From contig NZ_JAETGO010000084.1 of the NCBI RefSeq assembly GCF_016765695.1, positions 31,399 to 95,398 of the forward strand: a stretch of 64,000 nucleotides of DNA, given 5' to 3'. Under the pieces are notes generated by a model that searched no databases, was not told the origin of the DNA, and saw only the letters and a list, made by a program, of their open reading frames with translations. This document shows positions 17,706 to 27,209 of the stretch, one piece after another (positions within the stretch are counted from its first letter, which is position 1; every line of letters begins with the position of its first letter). This stretch comes from Sporosalibacterium faouarense. Its GTDB lineage: Bacteria > Bacillota > Clostridia > Tissierellales > VENL01. Both the position numbers and the translations under genes were made by a program.

Positions 17706-19135
17706 TTATTATCACCTCCGAGGTTATTATTACCTTTTGGAAGAGTAATTATGAACTTAGTTCCTTTATTTTTTTCACTAATTACTTCTATTATTCCATT
17801 ATGCGCTTGTACTAGTTTTTCAGTAATTGTCAGACCAATTCCTGAGCCACCAGTATCCCTATTTCTTGACATATCACCTCTATACAATCTCTTGAATATA
17901 TATGGTAAGTCCTCTTTATTAATTCCAATGCCAGTATCTTCGACCTCTAGTATTATATTACTATTTGTTGAATTGGCTTTAACTCTTATTGTATCTCCTT
18001 TTCTTGTGAATTTAATAGCATTAGATATTAGATTTATTAATATCTGATTGATTTTATCTGGATCAGCTGAGATTGTTATATTAGTCTCTAAATCACTCTC
18101 CAGATTAATTTCTTTTTTATTAAATTCTAGTCTAAACCTATCTAAAACTTCTTTTATTATATACGAAATATCAACTTCTCTTTTTTGTAACTCTATTTTA
18201 TGATTTTCAATATCAACTAAGTATTTGAGTTCTTCAACTAAATTAATTAATCTATCGACCTCTCCCTTAAAAATACTTAGTCTTTCTTTAGAAGGCTCCC
18301 AAATACCATCTAGCATTGCTTCTATATGACTATTTAGAACTGTCAACGGAGTCCTTAGCTCATGGGATATATCTGTTGTTAATCTTTTCCTTAATTTTTG
18401 TTGTTCCTGTAATGATAAGGCTAAATGATTTATAGAATTGGATAACTCTTTAAACTCAATTATTTTACTGTCCTCATTTATTCTTATATTTAGCTTACCT
18501 TTACGTATATCATTTGAAGCCCTATTAATCTTTAAAACAGGCTTAGATATAATCTTCGAGAAATAAATACCTAACAAAACTGCAATAATTATTGAAAAAA
18601 CAGATGAATATATGATTGAATTATTTATGCTTTTAGTAAACTCTATTTCACTTTCAGTGATTGTAAAAGGTCCCATATATCCTAGTTCCAGAGTCCCCAC
18701 CTTTTTATTCAATGCAGATATATTATACTTCTCAGTCTTATAATCTTTACTACCTGTATAGTCTCCCGTAGACATCCCCATCATATTATGACCCATTCTA
18801 TTCATCATGTCCATATGATTTTCCATCATAGAGTTTGTCATTTGTGACTGATATACAATATTACCATCACTATCCCTAATTGTAATATCAAAGTCCCTTG
18901 CAAGAGATGAATTTGCAATATATTGCAATCCTTCTTCAGTCCATCCATTTTCTTCATCATATGATTTCTTGATAAGAGCTATTATTTCATTTATTTTATC
19001 TTGTTGCTCACTCTCCATATATTCATCGAACTTATTAAACAAAGTTACATTCATAATTACACTAACTAATATTATAGAAGCTACTATCGCTACTAACATT
19101 AGTATAATTACTCTAGACCTAAGTTTATTTATCAT
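17702..19135 (-). CDS. Sensor histidine kinase with Met/His-rich extracytoplasmic loop
   Basis: About 477 residues: membrane segment ~8-30, outer sensor domain ~31-165, second segment ~170-192, HAMP, HisKA with DISHELRTPLTVL, and HATPase with NLISNAIKFTRKGD, EVEDTGIGI and TGGSGIGL. The outer loop near residues 100-125 has at least eight Met and three His (NSMMENHMDMMNR, MGHNMMGM), a soft-metal binding pattern. The ATG at 19135 has GGAGG upstream and overlaps the regulator stop. Neighbours (DUF326, Met-rich protein, copA) indicate copper or silver sensing. OmpR-type pair CopRS/CusRS-like. Confidence 0.9.
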   Translation of the reverse strand: MINKLRSRVIILMLVAIVASIILVSVIMNVTLFNKFDEYMESEQQDKINEIIALIKKSYDEENGWTEEGLQYIANSSLARDFDITIRDSDGNIVYQSQMTNSMMENHMDMMNRMGHNMMGMSTGDYTGSKDYKTEKYNISALNKKVGTLELGYMGPFTITESEIEFTKSINNSIIYSSVFSIIIAVLLGIYFSKIISKPVLKINRASNDIRKGKLNIRINEDSKIIEFKELSNSINHLALSLQEQQKLRKRLTTDISHELRTPLTVLNSHIEAMLDGIWEPSKERLSIFKGEVDRLINLVEELKYLVDIENHKIELQKREVDISYIIKEVLDRFRLEFNKKEINLESDLETNITISADPDKINQILINLISNAIKFTRKGDTIRVKANSTNSNIILEVEDTGIGINKEDLPYIFKRLYRGDMSRNRDTGGSGIGLTITEKLVQAHNGIIEVISEKNKGTKFIITLPKGNNNLGGDNK

Positions 19136-19829
19136 TTTGACCTCCAATAAACTTATAACCTAATCCATAAACTGTCTTTATATATTTAGAATTATTATCT
19201 TCAATTTTATTCCTTAGATTCTTAATATGTGTATCTATGGTTCTATCAAACCCCTCATAGTCATACCCTAAAATTTTCTGAACTAAATCTTCGCGACTAA
19301 ATGTTCTACCTACATTAGAACCTAGTAACAATAATATTTTTAATTCTGTTGGAGTTACCTCCACAGTTTCACCATTTTTCATAACTTCTTTTTTAACTTT
19401 GTCAATTACTAACTTGCCCTTATTAAACTCTAATATATTAGCTTTTATTCTATCATCTGATATCCTTCTAAATATTGCTCTAATCCTTGCCATTAACTCT
19501 CTTGGACTAAATGGTTTTGTAATATAATCATCGGCTCCAATGTCTAAACCAGTTATTCTATCATCTTCTTCTACCTTAGCTGTTAACATCAATATTGGAA
19601 CTTGTGATTTCAATCTAACCTTCTTACATACAGCTTCACCAGACAAATCTGGAAGCATCAAATCTAGTACGATTAAATCTATATCTTCTTCATCAAAAAT
19701 TTTAAGAGCTTTTTTTCCATTAAAGGCTTTAAATACCTTATATTCATCCTTTTGCAAATATGCTTCAAGTACATTTACTATTTCTTCCTCATCATCTACA
19801 ATTAGAATACTTCGTTCTTCTAAACTCAT
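19125..19829 (-). CDS. OmpR/PhoB-family response regulator
   Basis: 234 residues: receiver domain 1-120 with the phosphoacceptor in LIVLDLMLPDLSG and the Lys of DDYITKPFSP, then a winged-helix DNA-binding domain ending FDRTIDTHIKNLRNKIE. It overlaps the kinase gene by 11 bases. Likely targets are metal-resistance genes nearby, including the adjacent Met-rich protein, but no site could be assigned. Confidence 0.94.
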   Translation of the reverse strand: MSLEERSILIVDDEEEIVNVLEAYLQKDEYKVFKAFNGKKALKIFDEEDIDLIVLDLMLPDLSGEAVCKKVRLKSQVPILMLTAKVEEDDRITGLDIGADDYITKPFSPRELMARIRAIFRRISDDRIKANILEFNKGKLVIDKVKKEVMKNGETVEVTPTELKILLLLGSNVGRTFSREDLVQKILGYDYEGFDRTIDTHIKNLRNKIEDNNSKYIKTVYGLGYKFIGGQNDK

Positions 19830-19942
19830 ATTATCACCTCAATTAATTAACCTTATCCTATTATAATAGACTGTTTTTATAATGTCTTCATTCACATTAT
19901 ACTCATTTTTTATTGGTAATAACAATTTTTCGAAAAAAACTT

Positions 19943-19973
19943 AATAAGCTATGGATTTAATCCATAGCTTATT
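19943..19973 (-). terminator. Terminator after the Met-rich secreted protein gene
   Basis: A perfect 15-base stem around a single central base, followed on the minus strand by a seven-T run. Confidence 0.88.
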
Positions 19974-19992
19974 TTATCTACTCACTTAACTT

Positions 19993-20538
19993 CTAGTTAC
20001 CCCAAAAGTTGCCCATCATTCCATTACCATGTCCATATCTATTTCCATTTCTATCTTCATAGTCGCTATCTGAATGACATCCTGCTGCCCCTCCCATTGA
20101 ATTATGCATCTCAATCATTTCCTCTCTACCAATTGATTCCATCATTTGTGCCATGCTATCATATCCATTTTCTCTCATTATTCTAATCATTTCTTGATAG
20201 TCTTCTTCACTTAGATCATTCATTATTTCATCCATAGCTTCATAGTTTCCTGTTTGCATGTTTCTTGCCATATCATTAAAACCATTATCTCTCATTATTT
20301 TGACCATATCTTGAAAAACATCTTTTGATGGATTGTTAGAACTATTGATATTGAAGTTTGTATTACTTAACTCTTTATTCCCTGACTGATTTGTTTCTTT
20401 TTCTATTTGAATATTGTTTTTTGTGTCTTTTTCAATTATCCTGGTCTCATTATCCAATTCACTTGCAAGTACAACTCCACCAATTGACACTAATGAAATG
20501 ATTGCAATACTTACCATTGTTATAGTTTTAAATTTCAT
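19993..20538 (-). CDS. Secreted Met/His-rich protein with two internal repeats
   Basis: 181 residues with a signal peptide (cleavage near VVLASELD). Residues about 75-140 hold two copies of a 35-residue unit: VKIMRDNGFNDMARNMQ and IRIMRENGYDSMAQMMES. The C-terminus is rich in Met, His and Gly (EMHNSMGGAAGCHSD, NRYGHGNGMMGNF). I do not recognise a named family. Similar Met-rich exported proteins bind copper, and it lies just upstream of a copper-type two-component system. Metal binding is an inference. Confidence 0.7.
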   Translation of the reverse strand: MKFKTITMVSIAIISLVSIGGVVLASELDNETRIIEKDTKNNIQIEKETNQSGNKELSNTNFNINSSNNPSKDVFQDMVKIMRDNGFNDMARNMQTGNYEAMDEIMNDLSEEDYQEMIRIMRENGYDSMAQMMESIGREEMIEMHNSMGGAAGCHSDSDYEDRNGNRYGHGNGMMGNFWGN

Positions 20539-20662
20539 AATTTTTGCCTCCCTCTATTGTTTTCAATTAATAAGTAATCTTATCTCTTAATTAAATTATA
20601 GTATAGAAGTTTGAAGAAAATATGAAGATAAAAAGATATCTATCATTATTTTTTTCACTAAT

Positions 20663-21010
20663 CTATGAATTTCCACTCTCAATGTCACCATGCCATTCAC
20701 TCATACCCGGTATAACTTTAATAATGTGTTCAAATCCACTTTCAGCAAATATTTTAGTTGACATTTGTACTCGTCTTCCAGTTCTACATACTAAATAGTA
20801 CTCTTCTTTCTTATCCAGCTCCTCAATTGAATTTTTTAAATTACTTAGGGGATGTGAAATAGCACCTGGTATGTGACCATTTACATATTCATCAGTCTCT
20901 CTAATATCAATAATACTAATGTCACTTTCCTTTTTTCTTTTTTGAAGTCCTCTGCTGTCTATAGTTTCATATCTAAAGTTAGATCCTAATTTTTTTCGTC
21001 TAAATATCAT
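20663..21010 (-). CDS. Rhodanese-domain sulfurtransferase
   Basis: 115 residues, single rhodanese domain with active-site loop CRTGRR (catalytic Cys) and the family segment HIPGAISHPL. Such proteins carry persulfide sulfur. No signal peptide, so cytosolic. Upstream, 87 bases away, is a perfect CsoR/CstR-type palindrome shared with the divergent DUF302 gene; CstR regulators of persulfide stress control rhodaneses in other Firmicutes. Confidence 0.9.
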   Translation of the reverse strand: MIFRRKKLGSNFRYETIDSRGLQKRKKESDISIIDIRETDEYVNGHIPGAISHPLSNLKNSIEELDKKEEYYLVCRTGRRVQMSTKIFAESGFEHIIKVIPGMSEWHGDIESGNS

Positions 21011-21096
21011 AATATATACACCCTCCTATAATTAAATTATACCCAATAAAATTGAAGAAAATATAAAGATGAAAAATTTAGTTTTATGATTAATTC

Positions 21097-21113
21097 ATAC
21101 CCTAGTAGGGTAT
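21097..21113. promoter_or_regulatory. CsoR/CstR-like operator between rhodanese and DUF302 genes
   Basis: ATACCCTAGTAGGGTAT is a perfect 17-base palindrome. It fits the ATACCC-N-GGGTAT pattern bound by CsoR (copper) and CstR (persulfide) repressors. It lies between divergent genes, 87 bases from the rhodanese start and 101 bases from the DUF302 start. No csoR/cstR gene is in the window. Confidence 0.6.
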
Positions 21114-21213
21114 ATTTTAAAATAATTACAATAAAAATGCTTATAATAACTTTAACAATGATTTTTATTAATAGACGCTTAAAAATATTATAAGTAAATA
21201 GGGAGGAATAAAT

Positions 21214-21600
21214 ATGGACATTAATTACAAAGTATCTACTTCAAAGTCTTTTAACGAAGCAGTTTCCAGTTTAAAAGAAAATCTATCTAATTATAACTTT
21301 GGTGTATTGTGGGAGTTGAATTTTAAAGATAAATTTAATGAAAAGGGATTAGAGTTTGCTAGCAACTTCATGATTTTTGAAGTTTGTAATCCTTCTAAGG
21401 CTAAGGAAGTCCTTGAACAAAACATAGAGATTGGATTCTTTCTTCCATGTAAGCTTGTTGTTTTTGAGAAAGAGGATAAAGTCTTTATTGGTATGCCTAA
21501 GCCTACCCAATTGATTGGTATGTTTGAAGAAAAACAATTGACTAGTGTGGCTAAGGAAGTAGAAGAAGAGCTTAAATCAGCAATAAATGATGCTATCTGA
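21214..21600 (+). CDS. DUF302 domain protein
   Basis: 128 residues, DUF302 fold with the conserved NFGVLWELNFKDKFNEKG and FEVCNPSKAKEVLE segments and PCKLVVFEKEDKVFIGMPKP. Function unknown; the family is often found beside sulfur or metal stress genes. Ribosome binding site GGGAGGAATAA precedes the ATG. It diverges from the rhodanese gene across a CsoR/CstR-like operator, suggesting shared control. Confidence 0.88.
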   Translation: MDINYKVSTSKSFNEAVSSLKENLSNYNFGVLWELNFKDKFNEKGLEFASNFMIFEVCNPSKAKEVLEQNIEIGFFLPCKLVVFEKEDKVFIGMPKPTQLIGMFEEKQLTSVAKEVEEELKSAINDAI

Positions 21601-21644
21601 TAAATTTATATCTTAAAAACTAAATAAGAAATTTTCTTACCTAA

Positions 21645-21680
21645 AAGGCACCCATCTGTAAAATATATGATGAGTGCCTT
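21645..21680. terminator. Bidirectional terminator between DUF302 and SHOCT genes
   Basis: A 12-base stem with one mismatch (21645-21656 with 21669-21680) between convergent genes. Confidence 0.75.
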
Positions 21681-21694
21681 ATTATTATATATAT

Positions 21695-21946
21695 TTATTT
21701 TTTAAGAAGCTTCATTCTTGCTCTATATTCTTCTTCGTTTATTTCTCCTAATGCAAATCTTTCTCTTACAATTGAAGCTGCATTATTTGATGTGATGTTT
21801 GAGGATTTTGTTTTTTTGACTAATTTGTAAACTAATATAATTATACCTACAAATACTAGTACTTTAACTAAACCTATTCCTAGCATCCACCACCAAGCAT
21901 TTGGATTATTATATCCAAAGTATGAAGACATAAATCCACAACCCAT
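21695..21946 (-). CDS. Small membrane protein with C-terminal SHOCT domain
   Basis: 83 residues: one membrane segment (about 20-42) and a C-terminal SHOCT motif (RERFALGEINEEEYRARMKLL). A GGAGG site eight bases upstream supports the ATG at 21946. SHOCT domains are short oligomerisation-type helices of unclear function. It follows a second SHOCT gene by 16 bases. Confidence 0.85.
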   Translation of the reverse strand: MGCGFMSSYFGYNNPNAWWWMLGIGLVKVLVFVGIIILVYKLVKKTKSSNITSNNAASIVRERFALGEINEEEYRARMKLLKK

Positions 21947-21962
21947 ATCCTATACCTCCCCG

Positions 21963-22175
21963 TTAATCTCTAAGTATGTTTTTCTTTCTCTCATACTCTT
22001 CTTCACTTATTTCTCCCTTTGCATATCTTTCCTTAAGAATATCAAGGGCATTATTGCTTCTATGATGGTATCTATCTCTTGTATTGATATTGCTATCTCT
22101 AACAAATAAATAGATTATTAATCCTATAATCAGTAGGCTAATAAATCCTCCGCCCATCATTCCAAATCCCATCAT
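21963..22175 (-). CDS. Small membrane protein with C-terminal SHOCT domain (second copy)
   Basis: About 70 residues from the ATG at 22175, chosen for AGGAGG seven bases upstream. It begins MMGFGMMGGG, has one membrane segment, and ends in a SHOCT motif (KERYAKGEISEEEYERKKNIL) similar to its downstream neighbour. The two genes look like an old tandem duplication that has diverged. Function unknown. Confidence 0.85.
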   Translation of the reverse strand: MMGFGMMGGGFISLLIIGLIIYLFVRDSNINTRDRYHHRSNNALDILKERYAKGEISEEEYERKKNILRD

Positions 22176-22333
22176 ATAAATACCTCCTTTTTTTATCCTA
22201 ATTAAAGTATACAAAAACTTTATGAAGAAATTATGAAGCTATAAAAAGTATAGGTGTAGTTCTCTATGATTTCATAACTGAATATATTAAATCGTACTAA
22301 CTTATTATAATCGAAGCCTAGTAGTCTAGGAGT

Positions 22334-23143
22334 TTACCATCCTCTTGAAGCTCCTCCGCCGCCAGAAGAGCCTCCGCCGCCAGAGTTACCATCATTTCCT
22401 CCACCTCTTCCTCCTCTAGAAATCATTCTTAGAATTGTAAAGGTGAAGAATCCACGGAAAAATATCATATCAAGAATAATAAGTATTACAACTACAATCC
22501 CAATAATAATCTTAAAGAAAGCATTTAATGGGCCTTCTTCTTCATTAGAGCCGTCTGACGTTGAGTGGTCATCATTAAGATTGCTACTTTTATTATCTAT
22601 ATTGACATTGTATTCATCTTCTATTTCTCCAATAAATTCATTAAATGCATTATAAACTCCTGTATCATAATCTCCTTCTTGAAAAGCAGGTACTAAGTAT
22701 TGATCACTTATTCTACCTACTTTACCATCGGGAATAGCTCCTTCTAGTCCATATCCTACTTCAACTCTTAGTCTCTGTTCATTAGGAGCTATCAGTATTA
22801 ATAATCCATTGTTTTTCTCACTTCCGCCAATTCCCCATTCTCTAAACATTGTGACTGCATATTCATCTACACTTCTACCATCCAATGAATTCACAGTTGC
22901 CACAACAATTTGAGCTTCTGTCTTCTCATAAAGGGACTCATTGACGGAAACAATATAATCTTCAGTTGTTGAATCGAGGATATTAGCACCATCATAAACA
23001 TAGAATTCTATGCTAGGCTTAGGAATATCAAAATCATCAGCTATAACTAAACCATATGGTAATACTAAGACTAGAATTATACTTATAAATATTATGGATT
23101 TTAGAAAAGTAGGAGCCTTAAATCTAAAATTCATTAATTTCAC
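22334..23143 (-). CDS. TPM-domain (YgcG family) membrane protein
   Basis: 269 residues from a GTG start with GGAGG upstream: signal peptide, TPM_phosphatase domain (about 45-165, DGANILDSTTEDYIVSVNE, VEVGYGLEGAIPDG), a Ser/Asn linker, a membrane segment (about 205-235) and a Gly-rich tail ending GGASRGW. The family pairs with LemA across bacteria, as here (11-base gap), and is implicated in membrane or envelope maintenance; the activity is not established. Confidence 0.92.
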   Translation of the reverse strand: MKLMNFRFKAPTFLKSIIFISIILVLVLPYGLVIADDFDIPKPSIEFYVYDGANILDSTTEDYIVSVNESLYEKTEAQIVVATVNSLDGRSVDEYAVTMFREWGIGGSEKNNGLLILIAPNEQRLRVEVGYGLEGAIPDGKVGRISDQYLVPAFQEGDYDTGVYNAFNEFIGEIEDEYNVNIDNKSSNLNDDHSTSDGSNEEEGPLNAFFKIIIGIVVVILIILDMIFFRGFFTFTILRMISRGGRGGGNDGNSGGGGSSGGGGASRGW

Positions 23144-23154
23144 TGCCCCACCTC

Positions 23155-23724
23155 CTAATCAAACTTAACTTCTGGATTCTCTTGGTCCTCTTCAGATACC
23201 TCAAAATATTCTCTTTTTTCAATATTAAACATAGATGCAATAATGTTTGTAGGGAATTTTCTAATTTTATTATTTAACCCTTGAACTGACTCATTATAAT
23301 CCATTCTTGCAACAGCTATTCTATTTTCAGTTCCTGCTAACTCATCCTGTAACTGAATAAAGTTTTTATCAGACTTTAGTTCTGGATATCTTTCTACTAC
23401 AACATTTAAGCCTTGTAGTGCAGTGCTTAAATTAGCATTTGCATTTGCTAATTCCTGTGGTGAATTAGCTACCATAACCTTACTTCTTGCTTCAGTAACC
23501 TTTGTTAAGACCTCTTGCTCTTGATTAGCAAAACCTTTTACAGTTTCAACTAAATTAGGAATCAAATCAGATCTTCTTTTTAATTGATTCTCAACCTGTG
23601 CCCAATTTGAGTTTACCTCTTCATCTAATGAAACTAAAGAGTTGTAAGTTCCTGCAAATATCATTATTGGTAATACAACTACTAAAAGTATAACTACAGC
23701 TACTATTATCAATGTCTTTTTCAT
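23155..23724 (-). CDS. lemA: LemA family protein
   Basis: 189 residues: N-terminal membrane anchor, then the alpha-helical LemA domain with YNSLVSLDEEVNSNWAQVE, RRSDLIPNLVETVKGF and the final FPTNIIASMFNIEKREYFE. The N-terminus faces outward and most of the domain is cytoplasmic or extracytoplasmic helical bundle. It is cotranscribed with the TPM-domain gene. Confidence 0.95.
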   Translation of the reverse strand: MKKTLIIVAVVILLVVVLPIMIFAGTYNSLVSLDEEVNSNWAQVENQLKRRSDLIPNLVETVKGFANQEQEVLTKVTEARSKVMVANSPQELANANANLSTALQGLNVVVERYPELKSDKNFIQLQDELAGTENRIAVARMDYNESVQGLNNKIRKFPTNIIASMFNIEKREYFEVSEEDQENPEVKFD

Positions 23725-23941
23725 TTTATGAACCCCCTCATTTTTTTAATTTTATTTTTTTAATGACTAGATATTATATGATTATATCATACAATATGCA
23801 TCCTATGTACTCACTATAACATAAATGTAATATTAGTAAGTATTATTCATTTAATATACCTATATATTATTCCAACTACTCTTTTATAAAATACAGTTCC
23901 TACTAAATAGAATCTTTCATACTTAAAGAATTATAGTTTAA

Positions 23942-23966
23942 GAGGCTTCTATCAACCAGAAGCCTC
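23942..23966 (-). terminator. Terminator of the copA-rseC-copZ unit
   Basis: A perfect nine-base stem (23942-23950 with 23958-23966) right after the copZ stop. The 23725-23941 interval upstream of lemA otherwise shows nothing but AT-rich DNA. Confidence 0.75.
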
Positions 23967-23973
23967 AGAAAAA

Positions 23974-24183
23974 CTAGTTTATTGAAACAACCTTATAACC
24001 TATTTCGTCTATCGCTGACTCAAACTTAGCATCCTCTACTTCATGGGCTAATTCAACCTCTGCCTTCTTTGTTTCTACATCAACAACCGCTGATTTAACT
24101 CCACATATTTCCTCTAATGCTTTTTTTGTATGAGCTGCGCAATGTCCGCAAGACATACCTTCAATAATTAAAGTTTTCTTCAT
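23974..24183 (-). CDS. copZ: Copper chaperone CopZ (HMA domain)
   Basis: 69 residues, one heavy-metal-associated domain with the metal site GMSCGHCAAH. It shuttles Cu(I) in the cytosol to the CopA ATPase. The His after the first Cys pair (CGHC) is common in CopZ-type chaperones. It is third in the copA operon, 21 bases after the RseC-like gene. Confidence 0.93.
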   Translation of the reverse strand: MKKTLIIEGMSCGHCAAHTKKALEEICGVKSAVVDVETKKAEVELAHEVEDAKFESAIDEIGYKVVSIN

Positions 24184-24204
24184 AATCTCACCTCCTTCAA
24201 ATAT

Positions 24205-24642
24205 CTACCTTAATGGATCTGATAGAATTTTTACCATCTCAAATCCTGATTTGCTTTTATTTTGTATAGATTTATCAATAACTCTTAGTAAAAAGAATGA
24301 AATTAATAGTGATACTCCTCCAAATGCCACTCCTAAAAGCTCAATATTATTAATGCCTAGTGTACTTCCAATATTTAATCCAATTGTTATACTTCCAATC
24401 ATCAGAATTAAAGGTACTACATAAACAATAAATGCTGTTCTTAAGACTGAGCTTGTTGCCATCTGAATTTCTACATAATCACCTGACTCAGCATTAGCAC
24501 TATTTTTTATATTTACAATTGTCCCTGAAACATTACACGATCCTTCACAACTTGTGCATTTATCTCCACAAGCTGATACCCTTCTTACAATTACCTTTGC
24601 CTTATCTTTATCTGTATTAACAACAAATCCAATTTTATCCAC
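24205..24642 (-). CDS. RseC/SoxR-reducing-system family membrane protein
   Basis: 145 residues: an N-terminal soluble domain with four cysteines (CGDKCTSCEGSC), a beta-rich segment, then two membrane segments (about 75-97 and 105-125). It is the RseC_MucC family. RseC-like proteins accompany Rnf-type reductases that keep SoxR reduced; a role inside a copper ATPase operon is unusual, though the Cys cluster could bind Fe-S or Cu. It lies 11 bases after copA. Confidence 0.85.
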   Translation of the reverse strand: MDKIGFVVNTDKDKAKVIVRRVSACGDKCTSCEGSCNVSGTIVNIKNSANAESGDYVEIQMATSSVLRTAFIVYVVPLILMIGSITIGLNIGSTLGINNIELLGVAFGGVSLLISFFLLRVIDKSIQNKSKSGFEMVKILSDPLR

Positions 24643-24653
24643 AAAATCACCTT

Positions 24654-27113
24654 CTATTTTCTATGACTTGGTTTAAATCCTTTTAGTCTTAATGCATTAG
24701 TCAAAACTGACACAGAACTTAGTGACATAGCACCAGCTGCTATCATAGGGTTTAACCTTGGTCCTCCAAATAATAGTAATAAACCAGCAGCTATCGGAAT
24801 CCCAGCGGTGTTGTATCCAAATGCCCAAAATAGATTTTGCTTAATGTTTCTGATGGTTGCTTTACTTAGTTGTATTGCAGTAACTACATCCATGATGTCA
24901 CTTTTCATTAATACTATATCTGCTGATTCCATAGCAACGTCTGTTCCTGATCCTATAGCTAATCCTACGTCAGCCTGTGCAAGAGCAGGAGCATCATTTA
25001 TACCATCTCCAACCATAGCTACTATTTTACCTCCATCCTGTAACTTTTTAACTTCACTTGCTTTATCCTCTGGTAAAACCTCAGCTAAAACTATATCTAT
25101 GCCTACTTGCTTTGCTATTGCTTCGGCTGTCTTTCTATTGTCTCCAGTTATCATTGCCACTTCTATTCCCATTTCATGAAGTGTCTTAATAGCTTTTGCA
25201 CTTGTTTCTTTCACTACATCGGCCACTGCTATAATTCCTGCCAATACCCCATTTATAGCAATAAACATCGGAGTCTTTCCTTCACTTGCCAATCTATCTG
25301 AGGCTTCCTGTAGTGATAATTTAATATTTCTATCATCCATTAATTTTTTGTTCCCTAAAAGAATATCTCTTCCTTCAATTGTTACTTCTATACCATGACC
25401 TGGAATAGCTTCAAATTTTTCTATTTGCTTAAATTCAAGATTTTTTTCTTCTGCTTCTCTAACTATTGCTTCACCTAATGGGTGTTCAGATCCCTTTTCC
25501 GCAGAAGCAGCTATTTCTAAAACTTCATCTTTATTATATTCATTTGAAATTACTACATCAGTTACTTTTGGTTTGCCTTCAGTTATTGTTCCTGTCTTAT
25601 CGAATACAATAGTCTGAATTTTATGTGCTGTTTCAAGAGGAATACCTCCTTTAATTAGCACACCATAATCTGCTCCTTTACCAGTACCTACCATTATGGC
25701 GGTTGGGGTTGCTAAACCTAATGCACATGGGCAAGCAATAACTAGAACTGAAATAAATATTGTTAATGCAAATACTCCTGATGATCCAGATATAAACCAT
25801 GCTAGACCCGCAAGTATTGCTATACCAATAACTACAGGTACAAAATATCCTGATATTACATCGGCCATTTTAGCTATTGGTGCCTTTGAACCTTGGGCTT
25901 CTTCAACTAGTTTTATTATTTGAGATAAAGCTGTATCTTTACCTACTTTTGTTGCCTTAAATTTAATTGTACCATTTTTATTTAAACTAGCACCTATTAC
26001 TTTATCTTCAACATTTTTTTCAACAGGAATACTCTCTCCAGTTAACATTGACTCATCCACAGAAGTATGACCTTCTACAACCATTCCGTCAACTGGAATT
26101 TTTTCACCTGGCTTAACTAATATAACATCTTCAACTTCAACTTCCTCTATTGGAATTGTAGTCTCTTTGCCATCCTTAATAACTATTGCAGTTTTAGGCT
26201 GTAGTCCCATAAGTTTTTTAATAGCTTCTGAAGTTTTTCCTTTTGTAACTGATTCTAAGTATTTACCTAGCAGGATTAAAGTAATGATTACTCCTGCAGT
26301 TTCAAAATAAAGGTCATTTGCAAATTCTAAATCCCCTTGTGCTATTTTAATGGTTCCATATATCCCATAGGAAATTGCTGCTAGAGTACCTATTGCAATT
26401 AGCGAATCCATATTTGGACTTCTCTTAAATAGTGTTTTAAATCCAATTGTATAGAACTTATACCCTGCAATTACAACAGGTGCTGTAAGTAATAACTGTG
26501 CGAGAGCAAAATTTAAAGGATATTCTTCTGGATTTATGAAACCTGGTAGTGGTAATCCTAACATATGGCCCATTGCAATATATAGTAAAGGAATTGAGAA
26601 CACAGCTGAAGTTATAAACTTTTTCCATAATGTTTTCATTTCCTTTTCCCTACGCTCTTTTTCTGAATCTACCTTTTCATCAGCTTGAATATCTAATACC
26701 TTATATCCAGCATTTTTAACTGCAGTCTTTATATCAGAAATCTTTGTTATTTGTGGATTATAGTTTACACTGGCCTTTTCAGTCGCAAAATTTACCGAGA
26801 CCTCGGTAACTCCCTCAAGCTTTTTAATTTCTTTTTCGACTGCTTTTGCACAAGATGCACAACTCATACCACCTATAGGTATTATAATTTTTCTACCCTC
26901 TGCTTCTTCTTCAGCACTATAGCCAGCATCTTTTACTGAATTTTTTATTTCTTCTAAGCTAGTTTGACTTTCATCAAACACTACATTTAGTTTTTCAATG
27001 GCAAAGTTAACATTAGCTTCCTTTACACCATTGACTTTATTTACATTCCGCTCCACTGCATTAGCACAGGATGCGCAAGTCATTCCATTTATTTTTAATA
27101 TCTCTTTTTTCAT
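24654..27113 (-). CDS. copA: Copper-translocating P1B-type ATPase
   Basis: About 819 residues from the ATG at 27113, which has AAGGAGGG upstream; the reading frame extends further but that region is the promoter. Two N-terminal HMA domains (GMTCASC, GMSCASC), eight membrane segments, the transport motif [11 protein letters not shown], phosphorylation site DKTGTITEG, and hinge [10 protein letters not shown]. It exports Cu(I). It is followed by RseC-like and CopZ genes. A strong promoter with a GC-rich inverted repeat lies just upstream. Confidence 0.96.
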   Translation of the reverse strand: MKKEILKINGMTCASCANAVERNVNKVNGVKEANVNFAIEKLNVVFDESQTSLEEIKNSVKDAGYSAEEEAEGRKIIIPIGGMSCASCAKAVEKEIKKLEGVTEVSVNFATEKASVNYNPQITKISDIKTAVKNAGYKVLDIQADEKVDSEKERREKEMKTLWKKFITSAVFSIPLLYIAMGHMLGLPLPGFINPEEYPLNFALAQLLLTAPVVIAGYKFYTIGFKTLFKRSPNMDSLIAIGTLAAISYGIYGTIKIAQGDLEFANDLYFETAGVIITLILLGKYLESVTKGKTSEAIKKLMGLQPKTAIVIKDGKETTIPIEEVEVEDVILVKPGEKIPVDGMVVEGHTSVDESMLTGESIPVEKNVEDKVIGASLNKNGTIKFKATKVGKDTALSQIIKLVEEAQGSKAPIAKMADVISGYFVPVVIGIAILAGLAWFISGSSGVFALTIFISVLVIACPCALGLATPTAIMVGTGKGADYGVLIKGGIPLETAHKIQTIVFDKTGTITEGKPKVTDVVISNEYNKDEVLEIAASAEKGSEHPLGEAIVREAEEKNLEFKQIEKFEAIPGHGIEVTIEGRDILLGNKKLMDDRNIKLSLQEASDRLASEGKTPMFIAINGVLAGIIAVADVVKETSAKAIKTLHEMGIEVAMITGDNRKTAEAIAKQVGIDIVLAEVLPEDKASEVKKLQDGGKIVAMVGDGINDAPALAQADVGLAIGSGTDVAMESADIVLMKSDIMDVVTAIQLSKATIRNIKQNLFWAFGYNTAGIPIAAGLLLLFGGPRLNPMIAAGAMSLSSVSVLTNALRLKGFKPSHRK

Positions 27114-27153
27114 TAAAACTCCCTCCTTCAAAGTCATTTTTCTTTGCTTTCCC

Positions 27154-27209
27154 CACCCCTTATGCGAGGGGGTGTTTTTACTGTAACATATTATTTCTTC
27201 ATTTGTCAA
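27154..27209 (-). promoter_or_regulatory. copA: copA promoter with GC-rich inverted repeat
   Basis: TTGACA (27204-27209) and the extended -10 TGTTACAGT (TACAGT at 27180-27185) are 18 bases apart on the minus strand. Directly downstream, CACCCC (27154-27159) and GGGGTG (27169-27174) form an inverted repeat spanning the expected start of transcription, where a copper repressor would act. The shape is CsoR-like but the spacing (nine bases) is not canonical. Confidence 0.55.

Noticed and set aside
24808..25923. Long plus-strand open frames inside copA
   Set aside because: They are antisense to a clear P-type ATPase, lack ribosome sites and match no family.
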